Shown: positions 1 through 8,718, counted from the stretch's first letter. The stretch is DNA of 40,378 nt from Collinsella aerofaciens (GCF_015552075.1 NZ_JADNDZ010000066.1:1-40378); one strand, 5' to 3'. A program made the numbers and translations. The notes: generated by a model from the letters alone, not told the origin.

Positions 1-35
1 AGCGGCCGGCATCCGCCAGTCGCTTTTCTATTCTA

Positions 36-111
36 TGGTGGGCCGTCAGGGGTTCGAACCCTGGACCTTGGGATTAAAAGTCCCCTGCTCTGCCAGCTGA
101 GCTAACGGCCC
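36..111 (-). tRNA. tRNA-Lys (anticodon TTT)
   Basis: A complete cloverleaf reads on the minus strand. The acceptor stem GGGCCGT pairs with ACGGCCC, the D-arm is GCTC...GAGC, the anticodon loop CTTTTAA gives anticodon TTT, and the T-arm has the usual TTCGAAC loop. The 3' CCA is encoded (36-38, complement). The first anticodon-stem pair (G27-A43) looks mismatched; the other pairs are good. A promoter lies just upstream at 121-149. Confidence 0.95.
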
Positions 112-120
112 GCGGGAGGC

Positions 121-149
121 ATTGTACCACGGTCTGGGACTATTCCCAA
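121..149 (-). promoter_or_regulatory. Promoter of tRNA-Lys
   Basis: On the minus strand, -10 TACAAT (121-126) and a weak -35 TTGGGA (144-149) are separated by 17 bp and sit about 10 bp upstream of the tRNA-Lys 5' end. The -35 overlaps the last codons and stop of the aminopeptidase gene, so the tRNA can be transcribed independently of that gene. Confidence 0.55.
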
Positions 150-1420
150 CTCCATTGGCCGTTCTGGAAAATCACAACTTCACGTCCATCAGGCGTAATG
201 CCCGTAATATCGATGTCGTCCGTGCCGATCATAAAATCGACGTGCGTGCTCGAGACGTTAACACCATGCTCCAGGAGCTCCTCCTTAGACATGTCGTACC
301 CACCCTCGATGCATTCGGGGAAACCGACACCTAGCGCGAGATGGCAGCTAGCGTTCTCGTCATAGAGCGTATCGTAGAACAGAACACCACTTTCGCGGAT
401 CGGCGTGTTCTTGGAAATGAGCGCGACCTCTCCCAGGTGAGCAGCTCCCTCGTCAGTATCGATGATACTTGCGAGCGTTGCCTTGCCCACGCGGGCGTCG
501 TAGTCCACCACGCGGCCGCCCTCGAACTTAATCCAAAAATCGTCGACTTTATTGCCGTGGTGGATGAGCGGCATGGCCGAGTACACGATACCGTCAGCGC
601 GCATGCGATCGGGCGAAGTGAAGACTTCCTCGGTGGGAACGTTGGGGAAGAAGGGGTGCCCATCGGGCGTCTTGCCCTTGCCGCCGGCCCACTCGTGACC
701 CTTCGTCATGCCAATCGTCAGATCGGTTCCATTTGCCGCGGTGTAATGCAGGCAGTCGAAACGATTGTCGTTCAGGAAACGCAGGTTCTTTTCGAATGCG
801 GCGTCATGGAGCTCCCAGTCGCTCTCTGGGTCCTGGCCATCGGCGCGAGCGGTGTGCAGAATCGCATTCCACAGCTTATAGATTGCAACCTCATCGGCGT
901 CTCCCGGGAACACCTCGCGCGCCCAAGCCACGACCGGAGCGCCGGCGATGCACCACGGATTGATGTTGTAATCCAGTCCACGGCGGAAAACTTTGCACTG
1001 CGTGTTCTTTGCCTTAGAAGCTGCAGCGGGCTTAGCGGGATCGATGCCCTTAAGGGCGGCGGGGTCCGCACCCTCGATAAAGATAAAGCAGGCACCGTCC
1101 TGGGCCAGGGAATCCAGCTGCAGGCGCTTCCACTCGGGCGTCTGCTCAAAATAGCTTTTCTCGACATGCTCGTACGTGAGCCTCGTCACGGCATCATCGG
1201 CCCAGATGACCGTCACGTGGCCGGCGCCGGCAGCATAGGCCTCCGCGACCACCACGCGCGCAAACGGCGCGCACTCAACCGGAGACTGAACGACAACTTC
1301 CTGGCCGGGCTTAACGTTTACGCCCTTGCGGACAACCAGGCGCGCATAGTTTTTAATCTTGGGCTCCAGGGACTTCATACCCTCCAGGGCCTCTTCGACC
1401 GTCAGGGCAGCTCGAATCAT
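140..1420 (-). CDS. M29-family aminopeptidase (AmpS/PepS type)
   Basis: Probable cytoplasmic dinuclear-metal aminopeptidase that removes N-terminal residues from peptides. The product is about 426 residues, the usual family length. Seen in the sequence are the M29 hallmarks: NVPTEEVFTSP (catalytic and metal Glu), HLGEVAL (metal Glu), FYDTLYDENASCHLALG (His and Tyr of the active site) and STHVDFMIG (His-x-Asp metal ligands). I chose the second ATG (1420) rather than the in-frame ATG at 1432, because a GGAG lies 6 bases before it and the first has no ribosome site. It stands alone between the tRNA-Lys gene and a terminator belonging to the preceding operon. Family assignment is secure; substrate preference cannot be read. 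Confidence 0.92.
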   Translation of the reverse strand: MIRAALTVEEALEGMKSLEPKIKNYARLVVRKGVNVKPGQEVVVQSPVECAPFARVVVAEAYAAGAGHVTVIWADDAVTRLTYEHVEKSYFEQTPEWKRLQLDSLAQDGACFIFIEGADPAALKGIDPAKPAAASKAKNTQCKVFRRGLDYNINPWCIAGAPVVAWAREVFPGDADEVAIYKLWNAILHTARADGQDPESDWELHDAAFEKNLRFLNDNRFDCLHYTAANGTDLTIGMTKGHEWAGGKGKTPDGHPFFPNVPTEEVFTSPDRMRADGIVYSAMPLIHHGNKVDDFWIKFEGGRVVDYDARVGKATLASIIDTDEGAAHLGEVALISKNTPIRESGVLFYDTLYDENASCHLALGVGFPECIEGGYDMSKEELLEHGVNVSSTHVDFMIGTDDIDITGITPDGREVVIFQNGQWSWE

Positions 1421-1446
1421 GTGCCACTCCATCTATCTATAGAACA

Positions 1447-1479
1447 GTAAAAAGGCGCGCCGCAAAAACGACGCGCCTT
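1447..1479 (-). terminator. Rho-independent terminator after the purC operon
   Basis: On the minus strand, AAGGCGCG (1472-1479) pairs with CGCGCCTT (1452-1459) across a 12-base loop and is followed by a T-run. It lies 30 bases after the stop of the two-helix membrane protein gene and before the aminopeptidase start, so it closes the purC operon. Confidence 0.75.
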
Positions 1480-1509
1480 ATATCTTAGCGATAAGTATGT
1501 ATGCAAACG

Positions 1510-2085
1510 CTACTTCTTCTTGGAGTCCTTCTTGTCCTCCTCGGCAGCTGCGCGCTCGATAAGAGCGTTGAGCTTGTTCTCGGACATGCCCTCGGCCTGC
1601 GCGCGGTACATGTTGCGCAAGGGACGAATACGAGCGAAGTCGTAGATAAAGTCACCTAGGATGATGACATAGGACAAAACGATGCCGACCATCTGGACAG
1701 GGCTGGACACCATGCCAGCGGGAGCGAAGTACAGCGAGGCCCAAATTGCCACGACGAGCACCATGCCAATGGCGAGCACAATCCACCAGATGCGACGGCG
1801 CTTGGTGTAGTCCTCGTCCTGCTTGAGGAGGATATTCGACACCGTATAGATGCGGTCCTCCTTGGCGCGCTGCTTAGCCTTGCGGGCGCGCTTCTCCTCT
1901 TTAGAGAGGCCCTCGAGGTTCTCGCCCTTCTCGAGCTCTTTGCGGCGTGCCTTAGACGAAGCCGGCACGACGCGAACGGAGCTCGCTGCTTGGCGGGCGG
2001 GCTTAGCAGATGCGGCAGACTTGCGCGCAACCCCGGTAACTTCGTGGGATTGCGTGCGCTTGTTCGTGGCGCTACGGGTACTCAC
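1510..2085 (-). CDS. Small basic membrane protein of unknown function, two predicted helices
   Basis: I do not recognise a named family. The 191-residue product has a Ser/Ala/Arg/Lys-rich N-terminal third that is likely disordered, a charged stretch dense in K, R and E (about 50-80), two hydrophobic segments (about 103-124 and 128-147), and a Lys-rich tail ending DKKDSKKK. Both ends would sit in the cytoplasm if the two segments form a hairpin. It starts with GTG directly abutting the purC stop (TAAGTG), with AAGGAG inside the end of purC, so translation is probably coupled to purC. A terminator follows. Nothing in the sequence ties it to purine synthesis beyond co-transcription. Confidence 0.8.
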   Translation of the reverse strand: MSTRSATNKRTQSHEVTGVARKSAASAKPARQAASSVRVVPASSKARRKELEKGENLEGLSKEEKRARKAKQRAKEDRIYTVSNILLKQDEDYTKRRRIWWIVLAIGMVLVVAIWASLYFAPAGMVSSPVQMVGIVLSYVIILGDFIYDFARIRPLRNMYRAQAEGMSENKLNALIERAAAEEDKKDSKKK

Positions 2086-2973
2086 TTATGCGTTCTCCTT
2101 CATGCTTGTGAACTGGGAGCCAGTAATGATCCGGAAGGCCTCGCGATAGCGCTCGGACGTGCCATCGATGACCTCGGCGGGCAGGTGCGGGGTCTCCCCC
2201 GTCATATCCCAGTTGGCCTTGAGCCAATTGCGGACGAATTGTTTGTCGTAGCTAGGCTGGATCTTGCCCTCCTCGTAGCTGGCAGCAGGCCAGAAACGGC
2301 TGGAGTCGGGCGTGAGGCACTCGTCGATCAGCGTGACCTTGCCATCGATGACACCAAACTCGAACTTGGTGTCAGCAATGATGATGCCACGGGTCGCGGC
2401 GTACTCGGCAGCGGCCTTGTAGATCCTGAGGGACAGGTCGCGAATCTGCGCGGCGATGTCCTCACCCACGATCTCGCAGCAACGCTCAAACGAGATATTC
2501 TCGTCGTGGTCGCCGATCTCGGCCTTCGTGGACGGCGTGAACAGCGGCTCGGGAAGCTTTGAGGCCTCGGTCAGACCCTCGGGCAGCTGAATGCCGCAGA
2601 CGGTGCCGTTCTCGTCATAGGTCTTCTTGCCCGAACCGGTCAGATAGCCGCGGACGATGCACTCGATAGGAATCGTCTGGGCCTTCTTAACCAGCATGGC
2701 GCGGCCAGCGAGGTAGTCACGATACTCAGCAAACTCCTCGGGGAAATCCGCCGGGTCGATGGAAACGAGATGGTTGGGGACGATGTCGGCAAACTTATCG
2801 AACCAGAATGCCGAGATGCGATTGAGCACCTCTCCCTTAAACGGAATCTCGTCGGGAAGAATGAAGTCGAACGCAGAAATGCGGTCGGTGGCGACCATCA
2901 GCAGGTTTTCACCGGCATCGTAAATATCACGAACCTTGCCACGGGAATCCGGACGACGCTCCATCGTTGTCAC
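2086..2973 (-). CDS. purC: Phosphoribosylaminoimidazole-succinocarboxamide synthase (SAICAR synthetase)
   Basis: Catalyses ATP-dependent joining of aspartate to CAIR in de novo purine synthesis, in the cytoplasm. The product is about 295 residues. Diagnostic stretches are RGKVRDIYD near the N-terminus (nucleotide loop), TDRISAFDF, ECIVRGYLTGSG (SAICAR synthetase signature), IIIADTKFEFG and LIDECLTPDSSRFW. The GTG at 2973 is preferred because GGAG lies 8 bases upstream; the GTG at 2982 would abut that ribosome site. The membrane protein gene follows with no gap. purB, a later pathway step, is also on this strand 4.2 kb away but is a separate unit. A small GC hairpin lies in the leader (3005-3024). 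Confidence 0.95.
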   Translation of the reverse strand: MTTMERRPDSRGKVRDIYDAGENLLMVATDRISAFDFILPDEIPFKGEVLNRISAFWFDKFADIVPNHLVSIDPADFPEEFAEYRDYLAGRAMLVKKAQTIPIECIVRGYLTGSGKKTYDENGTVCGIQLPEGLTEASKLPEPLFTPSTKAEIGDHDENISFERCCEIVGEDIAAQIRDLSLRIYKAAAEYAATRGIIIADTKFEFGVIDGKVTLIDECLTPDSSRFWPAASYEEGKIQPSYDKQFVRNWLKANWDMTGETPHLPAEVIDGTSERYREAFRIITGSQFTSMKENA

Positions 2974-3004
2974 GTGAGTCACTCCTTACCTAAATACGAC
3001 AGAA

Positions 3005-3024
3005 ATGCGGGTTCTTTCCCGCAT
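3005..3024 (-). terminator. Possible terminator or leader hairpin between the kinase gene and purC
   Basis: A perfect 7-bp stem ATGCGGG/CCCGCAT with a 6-base loop lies on the minus strand, after the histidine kinase stop and 32 bases before the purC start. The downstream T content is modest (TTCTGTCGTATTT). It could be a weak terminator of the two-component operon or a purC leader hairpin; I cannot decide from sequence. Confidence 0.4.
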
Positions 3025-3082
3025 GTTTTCGCAAACTCGGAGCGGCAGGGACACGGCCCCTCCTTCACCGAATAGCGAAAAG

Positions 3083-4648
3083 CTAGTGCTCCATTGTAGT
3101 AGATGCCGCGTCCGCCGTGTGCTCGCGGGGCAGATGAATTGTAAAAGTCGTACCCTTTCCAAGCTCCGACTCCACGGATATGTAGCCATGGTGACGCTCG
3201 ACGATCTGCTTGGTCACGGCGAGGCCGACGCCCAGGCCGCCAGCTTCGCGGGCGCGGCTGGCATCGGCGCGCCAAAACCGCCCGAAAATGCGCGACAGAT
3301 CGTCCTTGGCAATACCGATACCGGTATCAGAAACGGCAATGCTGACGTGCCTGCGGTCACTGAGCACCGACACCACGACCCAACCGCCCTCGGGGGTGTA
3401 GCGCATGGCGTTGCTCATGAGGTTGATAACACATTGCGTGATCATGTCGGGATCGGCCTCGACGACATCGTCGTGCCCTTGGGTTTCATCTGCAAAGCGA
3501 AGACGAAGGTCACGGTCGGCAAACAGACGCTCCTGGCCGTTCACAATCGATCGCACGAACGGAACCATGTCCACCGGTTCTAGATTGAGCGGAGCCGTGC
3601 TGTTTTCCATACGCGATAGGTCGAGCATCTGCTGCACCAGACGAGCCAGGCGACGCGTCTCGGAAGCAACGGTCTCCAAATGCTCATCGTCGGTGGGATA
3701 CACACCGTCTTGCATGGCCTCGACCGTTGCCAGCATGGCCATGAGCGGCGTGCGCAGCTCGTGGGCAACATCAGAGGTCAGGCGCTTTTCGTGCTTCATA
3801 TCCTTTTCGAGTGAGGTGGCCATCTCGTCGAAGGTCTCTCCCAGCTGATCGATCTCGTCATCGCCGCGCAGCCCCGTGCGAGCCGACAGGTCGCCGTCAC
3901 GGATTTGCTTTGCGGTACTGGTGATGCGATGAATCGGTTTGGTGAGCATGCGCGACACGAGCGATCCGATAACGACCGAAATGCAGATTGCAACAACCGC
4001 GGCGAGGGCCATGGCGTTAAAGGTCTTCTCCCTAAACGCAGAGTCCGCCTTGGTGAGCAGAGCGTCGGAGCCGATGGCCCACAGCTTTACCTGTCCGACA
4101 TGCTCGCCGGAAGACGTTACAATCTCGACGTTAGCAACGCTATCGGAGTCGGTTGGAGCAGACGAGACAGGGCTATGCGATGCCCTCTTGCCGCTCGTGT
4201 CGTCGGTCGTAGCCTGGTTTTCGCGTACATCGGCGGTGGCGCTTGCCGAGGGCCAGGAATCGTCATAAACGATCACACCCTTTTTATTGACGACCTGCAT
4301 GCCCAGATCGTCGGAAACTAAACTCGACGTTGCGACCGTGCGCAGTTCTCCCGCGGTCCAAGAGCCGTTTTCCTCATATGAGGTCGCCAACTTCTCGGCA
4401 GCGGAGTTTGCGATTTCGACGATATTGGAGCGTGTGTAATCCGAAAAGACCGTGCCCCACACAACAGAGACAACGCCCACCAGCACCAATACCGTCATGA
4501 GCGATGTCAGAGCAAAAGCAAGTGCCATGCGCGAGGGATAGCTCATCGTTGGCCGTGAATCGGAACGAGGCGTGTTCCAACTAGCCTTGGAACCCGCCTC
4601 GCTCTCCTGCTTGTGCTTTTGTCCGATTTCAAAGCGCGCAGGTGTCAT
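3083..4648 (-). CDS. Membrane sensor histidine kinase (HAMP-HisKA-HATPase)
   Basis: Sensor partner of the response regulator encoded 11 bases upstream. The 521-residue protein has a polar N-terminal tail of about 40 residues, TM1 (about 41-65), an extracytoplasmic sensor domain of about 145 residues, TM2 (about 212-232), a HAMP linker, and HisKA with the phospho-acceptor His296 in DVAHELRTPL. The ATPase domain shows an N-box (NLMSNAMRYTPEGG), G1 (VSDTGIGI), an F-box (FGRFWRAD) and G2 (GLGVGLAVTKQI). All catalytic motifs are intact. The sensor domain is not recognisable and the signal is unknown. A weak GGGA lies 8 bases before the ATG. General class is certain; the regulon is not inferable. 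Confidence 0.95.
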   Translation of the reverse strand: MTPARFEIGQKHKQESEAGSKASWNTPRSDSRPTMSYPSRMALAFALTSLMTVLVLVGVVSVVWGTVFSDYTRSNIVEIANSAAEKLATSYEENGSWTAGELRTVATSSLVSDDLGMQVVNKKGVIVYDDSWPSASATADVRENQATTDDTSGKRASHSPVSSAPTDSDSVANVEIVTSSGEHVGQVKLWAIGSDALLTKADSAFREKTFNAMALAAVVAICISVVIGSLVSRMLTKPIHRITSTAKQIRDGDLSARTGLRGDDEIDQLGETFDEMATSLEKDMKHEKRLTSDVAHELRTPLMAMLATVEAMQDGVYPTDDEHLETVASETRRLARLVQQMLDLSRMENSTAPLNLEPVDMVPFVRSIVNGQERLFADRDLRLRFADETQGHDDVVEADPDMITQCVINLMSNAMRYTPEGGWVVVSVLSDRRHVSIAVSDTGIGIAKDDLSRIFGRFWRADASRAREAGGLGVGLAVTKQIVERHHGYISVESELGKGTTFTIHLPREHTADAASTTMEH

Positions 4649-4659
4649 ATGTGATTTCC

Positions 4660-5382
4660 CTATTTCTCGTCCGACTTATCGGTCTTGGCCGGAGCCTCGA
4701 AGCGATAGCCGACACCATGGACGGTGTAGAGCCACTTGGGCTTCTTGGGATCATCGCCCAGCTTGGCGCGAAGATTCTTCACGTGGCTATCGATGGTGCG
4801 CTCATAGCCCTCAAAGTCATACCCGAGCACTTTCTCGACCAGCTCCATGCGGTTATACACACGGCCGGGATGGCGGGCAAGCGTGGTGAGCAGCTTAAAC
4901 TCGGAAGCCGTCAGATCGACTTCCTTGCCCTCGACCAAGATCTTGTGGCCCGAGATATCGATGACCAGATCGCCGAAGTCGAGCACCTCGACGGCGGGCT
5001 CGTCGGCCTGATGGGCACGGCGGAACAGAGCGCGAACGCGGGCGACGAGCTCGCGCGGCGAGAACGGCTTAATCAGATAGTCGTCGGCGCCGAGCTCAAG
5101 ACCGATAATACGGTCCTCGATCTCGCCCTTAGCCGTCAGCATGATGATGGGGACATCCGAGGTATCGCGAATGGTGCGGCAAACGCGCTCGCCGGGAATC
5201 TTGGGGAGCATAAGGTCGAGCACGACCAGGTCGAACTGATGCTTCTCGAACTCCTCGATCGCGGACTGGCCGTCGCCGACGCCCACAACCCAGTAGCCTT
5301 CGCGCTCGAGATAGGCAGCGACGGCGTCACGGATTGCCTTCTCATCCTCGACCAGCAGAATCTTTTTTGCATCTGAAGCCAT
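4660..5382 (-). CDS. OmpR/PhoB-family response regulator
   Basis: Two-domain transcriptional regulator of about 240 residues. The receiver domain (about 5-120) has acidic-pocket residues in LLVEDE, the phosphorylated Asp56 in VVLDLMLP and the conserved Lys in DDYLIKPFSPREL. The winged-helix effector domain (about 145-232) has LTASEFKLL, the recognition region ERTIDSHVKNLRAKLG and the wing VHGVGYRFE. The ATG at 5382 is preferred: a G-rich ribosome site (GGGGGG) sits 7 bases upstream, whereas the in-frame TTG at 5403 has none. It is the first gene of a two-gene operon with the kinase. A TTAAAAT in the 5404-5440 region could be its -10, but I see no convincing -35. Confidence 0.96.
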   Translation of the reverse strand: MASDAKKILLVEDEKAIRDAVAAYLEREGYWVVGVGDGQSAIEEFEKHQFDLVVLDLMLPKIPGERVCRTIRDTSDVPIIMLTAKGEIEDRIIGLELGADDYLIKPFSPRELVARVRALFRRAHQADEPAVEVLDFGDLVIDISGHKILVEGKEVDLTASEFKLLTTLARHPGRVYNRMELVEKVLGYDFEGYERTIDSHVKNLRAKLGDDPKKPKWLYTVHGVGYRFEAPAKTDKSDEK

Positions 5383-5535
5383 AACACGGCCCCCCTGTCT
5401 CAATTAGCTAAGAACAAGCTCATTTTAACGCACCTGAGCCCACCGGATGCCGCTATGACGTGGCAGCTCGGCGGGCGGTACTCACAATTACAACGCGTTT
5501 ATTCCCCTGTTGGCGCCTTTTTAACCCCTCTAAGC

Positions 5536-6747
5536 TTAAAGAGAGAATAGGCGTGCAGTGACCGTCTCTGGTATACCCTGGCTGTTGCGCACCGTGGCGT
5601 ACGTAAGGAATGAGTCCGATTTTCCCGCCGTAGCTGGATAATCGCCATACTCCAAAGCGCGGTCGGGCGACAGCAGTGAGCCATAGGTCTTGGCAGAGGT
5701 GTCGATCAGGAAATGCGACGTCTGTACCTTAACAAGGTATTTATTCTTCTTGCCAGCCGCACATGCGAGCGGCTCGCGTGACAGAAAGAGGTACGGCCCT
5801 CCCTCATTACCGATATACGTGCCCATGTTGCCCAGGCTGCCCACACCGCTATAGGTCGCCTCGATAGAAAACACGAAGGTATCGCCCATATATACGGCCT
5901 CGAAAGGCGAGACTGACGAGGGAAGGACCAGCTGGGCACGCTTGGTGTTGTTGCCGTCGGTCAGATCGATTGCCGTTATGCCGTAGTAGACGCCCTCGTC
6001 GTTGCGGACACGAGGCGAGATGGTCAAAATGCCGTCGCTCGCGCGCGGGGCCGATGCAAAGCGGCCCGTCGATTTCCAAATTACCTCGGCCTTGGATTCA
6101 TCAAGCGAGCGACGATAGCAAAACGAATCACTACTCGTTTTATTGCCGCCCGACGAAGGCATTTTATACCAGATAACCGATGACCCGAACGCCGTAAACA
6201 GTGGCGGATCATAGTCCTTGCCACCTCGATCGAGCTCAGCCACATCGCCAGAGAGCGAAGCGCCCGACAGATTTTGAGCGTAGAGCTTCCACGATGAATT
6301 GGCAAAGTTCATCTCAACCCACGCGAATACGCTGTCGCCGGCACGGACATCGTAGAATGCATATCCCGTGCCCTCGATAGGATCCTCGATTAATGTGGTA
6401 AGCGAGCCATCGCCCAGGCTGAGCACACCGAGTGTGTTGGCGTGCAGTGCCGATGCGGGCGCCATCATCGCCGCGGCGTAATCGCCGTCGCAGTAGTACA
6501 GCAGCGTACCCAGAGGCAGCGTCCATGACGCCGCCGGCTCAAGATCGATGTCGACTGCCTCGTACTCATCCGTAATCGAGATGATTTTGGAATCATCCTT
6601 GATAACCTGCGGCTCGCCGGCGGCATCATCGCTGGTGCCCGTTTTTTTCGAGCATCCGGCAAGCACCGTGGCAGCGCCCGCGGCAGCCCCACCGAGTACA
6701 AAGCCGCGACGCGATATTCCGTTCTTGATGTGATCGGCGATACCCAT
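5536..6747 (-). CDS. Tat-exported lipoprotein of unknown function
   Basis: The 403-residue product starts with a twin-arginine signal (SRRGFVLGG) followed by a hydrophobic stretch and a lipobox LAGC, so it should be folded before export and lipid-anchored outside the membrane at Cys31. The mature part begins with a Ser/Thr/Asp-rich spacer. Its repeated short beta-rich stretches, including several Trp/Tyr-containing blades (for example SVFAWVEMNF, SSVIWYKMPS), suggest a beta-propeller; this is inference. No catalytic motif is recognised. Its ATG overlaps the stop of the upstream TSCPD gene (TAATG), so the two are translationally coupled. I see no clear terminator after it. Confidence 0.85.
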   Translation of the reverse strand: MGIADHIKNGISRRGFVLGGAAAGAATVLAGCSKKTGTSDDAAGEPQVIKDDSKIISITDEYEAVDIDLEPAASWTLPLGTLLYYCDGDYAAAMMAPASALHANTLGVLSLGDGSLTTLIEDPIEGTGYAFYDVRAGDSVFAWVEMNFANSSWKLYAQNLSGASLSGDVAELDRGGKDYDPPLFTAFGSSVIWYKMPSSGGNKTSSDSFCYRRSLDESKAEVIWKSTGRFASAPRASDGILTISPRVRNDEGVYYGITAIDLTDGNNTKRAQLVLPSSVSPFEAVYMGDTFVFSIEATYSGVGSLGNMGTYIGNEGGPYLFLSREPLACAAGKKNKYLVKVQTSHFLIDTSAKTYGSLLSPDRALEYGDYPATAGKSDSFLTYATVRNSQGIPETVTARLFSL

Positions 6748-7010
6748 TAGGCGATCTCGGCGCGAGCGGCCTCGATAGCGCGTGTAAGCTGGTCGGCGCA
6801 GGAGGTCTTTTTCATACCGCAGGTATTACCGGCGAGAACCTCGATTACGCGATCGGCAGGAGCGCCCTCGACCAGCTTGGAGATAGCCTTGAGATTGCCA
6901 TCGCAGCCGCCGGTAAACTCAACGCCCATCACCTTGTTGCCGTCATCGGAAAGGTCAAGGTGAATATTGCGAGCACACACGCCCTGAGGCTTGTAATCAA
7001 ACGAAATCAT
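6747..7010 (-). CDS. TSCPD-domain protein (TIGR03905-like)
   Basis: A small 87-residue protein matching the TSCPD domain family: GGCDGNLKAIS in the centre and CGMKKTSCADQL near the C-terminus, plus VCARNIHL near the start. The domain also occurs at the C-terminus of some ribonucleotide reductases and is rich in conserved Cys, consistent with metal or nucleotide binding, but the stand-alone form has no established role that I can name. GAGGGG lies 5 bases before the ATG. It is the first gene of a two-gene unit, with its stop overlapping the start of the Tat lipoprotein gene. Confidence 0.85.
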   Translation of the reverse strand: MISFDYKPQGVCARNIHLDLSDDGNKVMGVEFTGGCDGNLKAISKLVEGAPADRVIEVLAGNTCGMKKTSCADQLTRAIEAARAEIA

Positions 7011-7042
7011 GCGATCCCCTCTCAGAATGTTATTCGAGACGA

Positions 7043-7071
7043 CTATTATCCCCGTCTTTCCCTAAATGCAA
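7043..7071 (-). promoter_or_regulatory. Candidate promoter of the TSCPD-lipoprotein operon
   Basis: On the minus strand, TTGCAT (7066-7071) and TAATAG (7043-7048) are separated by 17 bp, about 33 bases upstream of the TSCPD start codon. Both boxes deviate from consensus. The -35 sits next to the hairpin that ends purB. Confidence 0.4.
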
Positions 7072-7074
7072 CGA

Positions 7075-7112
7075 GGCGCTTTGCCGGCAACACACATTAC
7101 CAGCAAAGCGCC
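7075..7112 (-). terminator. Hairpin terminator after purB
   Basis: Ten-base perfect arms GGCGCTTTGC and GCAAAGCGCC flank an 18-base loop, 27 bases after the purB stop. The T-run on the minus side is weak (TCGTTGCATTT), so termination may be partial and allow read-through into the TSCPD operon. Confidence 0.6.
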
Positions 7113-7138
7113 CTAAAAAGCTAACGTTATGCCCGAAC

Positions 7139-8485
7139 CTACTCGAAGCTCAGCTGCTCCAGACGATCAAAGACTGTGTCGATACGAGTGAGGAAGTCCC
7201 ATGGATCAAAGATCTCGTCGAGCTTCTCCTGGCTGACGGTGCAGCGCGGGTCGGCCTCGAGACGTTCCTTAAAGGTGGGGCCGGAGACACAATCCTGTAC
7301 CTCGTGCCAGGTTGCCATGGCGTTCTCCTGCACAATGGCGTACGCGTCCTCGCGGGTGATGCCCGTGTCGACGAGGGCGAGCAGCACCTTGGAGGAGAAG
7401 ATGAGGCCGCGGGTTTTATTGAGGTTGGCCATCATGCGGGCAGGGTACAGCTGCAGGCCGTCGATAACGCGAATGAGGCACTGGAACATGTGGTCGAGGG
7501 CGATGAAGCTGTCGGCCTGGGCGACGCGCTCGGCAGAGGAGTGCGAAATGTCACGCTCGTGCCACAGGGCGACGTTGTCAAAGGCAACCTGCGCGTTGGC
7601 CTTCACGACGCGCGACAGGCCGCAGACCTTCTCCATGGTGATGGGGTTGCGCTTGTGCGGCATGGCGGAGCTGCCCTTTTGACCCTTACGGAACGGTTCC
7701 TCGGCCTCGAGTGTATCGGTCTTCTGCAGATTGCGAACCTCGGTAGCGATGCGCTCACAGGTGGCCGCGGTGGTGGCGAGAACGCCGGCGAGGTAGGCGT
7801 GATGATCGCGGCTAATAACCTGCGTGGACAGCGGGTCGTGAACCAGGCCCAGGTGCTCGCAGACATATTCCTCGACAAACGGCTCGATGGAGCTGTAGGT
7901 GCCGACAGCGCCCGAGATGGCACCAAAGGCAACATTCTTGCGGGCGTCCTCAAGACGATCCAGATCGCGCTTGAGCTCCCAGGCCCAAGAGCCAAACTTC
8001 ATGCCGAAGGTCATCGGCTCGGCGTGGATGCCATGAGTGCGGCCGGCACAGAGTGTGTTGCGCTCCTCAAAGGCGCGACGCTTGCAGATCTCGCCGAGCT
8101 TCTTGACGTCCTCGATGATCAGGTCGCAGGCCTGGGTGAGCTGGTAGCACAGGGCCGTGTCGCCCAGATCCGAGCTGGTCATGCCATAGTGAACCCAGCG
8201 GCTGGGCTTGGGGTCGCCCTCGGGAACATCGGCATCGATGTATTCCTTCATGTTGGTCAGGAAGGCAATGACGTCGTGGCGCGTGACTTCCTCGATCTCA
8301 TCGACCTTCGCCTTCTCAAAGTTGGCATGGTCGCGGATCCACTGGGCCTCGTCTTTGGAAATACCGATCTTGCCGAGCTCCGCCTGGGCCTCGCAGGCCA
8401 GAACCTCGATCTCCTGCCAAATGGCGTACTTGTTCTCGAGGGAGAAGATGTGTCCCATCTCCGGGCGGGTATAGCGATCGATCAT
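7139..8485 (-). CDS. purB: Adenylosuccinate lyase
   Basis: Catalyses two beta-eliminations releasing fumarate: SAICAR to AICAR in the de novo purine pathway, and adenylosuccinate to AMP. The product is about 448 residues and belongs to the fumarase/aspartase superfamily. Visible motifs are TSSDLGDTA, GRTHGIHAEP (His in the first signature), and GSSAMPHKRNPI with the mobile catalytic Ser loop. The ATG at 8485 is chosen because AAGGAG lies 5 bases upstream and the protein then begins MIDRYTRPEM, typical of the family. The 22 residues encoded upstream are not family-like. A possible -10 (TACAAT, 8530-8535) lies upstream, but no good -35 is seen. Confidence 0.96.
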   Translation of the reverse strand: MIDRYTRPEMGHIFSLENKYAIWQEIEVLACEAQAELGKIGISKDEAQWIRDHANFEKAKVDEIEEVTRHDVIAFLTNMKEYIDADVPEGDPKPSRWVHYGMTSSDLGDTALCYQLTQACDLIIEDVKKLGEICKRRAFEERNTLCAGRTHGIHAEPMTFGMKFGSWAWELKRDLDRLEDARKNVAFGAISGAVGTYSSIEPFVEEYVCEHLGLVHDPLSTQVISRDHHAYLAGVLATTAATCERIATEVRNLQKTDTLEAEEPFRKGQKGSSAMPHKRNPITMEKVCGLSRVVKANAQVAFDNVALWHERDISHSSAERVAQADSFIALDHMFQCLIRVIDGLQLYPARMMANLNKTRGLIFSSKVLLALVDTGITREDAYAIVQENAMATWHEVQDCVSGPTFKERLEADPRCTVSQEKLDEIFDPWDFLTRIDTVFDRLEQLSFE

Positions 8486-8600
8486 AGCGGCTCCTTTTTG
8501 GTTATTGGCACGTTGGTCGTAACCCAACCATTGTACCGTGCGCAGGTGCAAGTATGGGCAGCAGGCATTAACCTAACATTTTGGAATTGGAGCGAGCATG

Positions 8601-8639
8601 GGGACGTCCGCGCATTTGCTTCGCAAATACGCACCGGCT
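8601..8639. repeat. Direct repeat copy A (39 bp)
   Basis: Matches 8732-8770 at 37 of 39 positions. The unit contains the palindrome ATTTGC-TTC-GCAAAT, or a close variant, and starts with GGGACGTCC. It lies in non-coding DNA between purB and tRNA-Gly. Just before it, TGGAGCGAGCATGGGG resembles the tRNA-Gly 3' end. Confidence 0.8.
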
Positions 8640-8718
8640 GCGGTCGATCCCCTCGGATTCACGGTGACGATGGGGAAGACTTTGTTGAATTGGCCGTCCC
8701 GAGGTCTTCTGTGCTCCA

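Noticed and set aside
2974..3082. Possible purine riboswitch or operator upstream of purC
   Set aside because: Only a simple 7-bp hairpin is visible; no conserved aptamer core or PurR-type palindrome could be identified.
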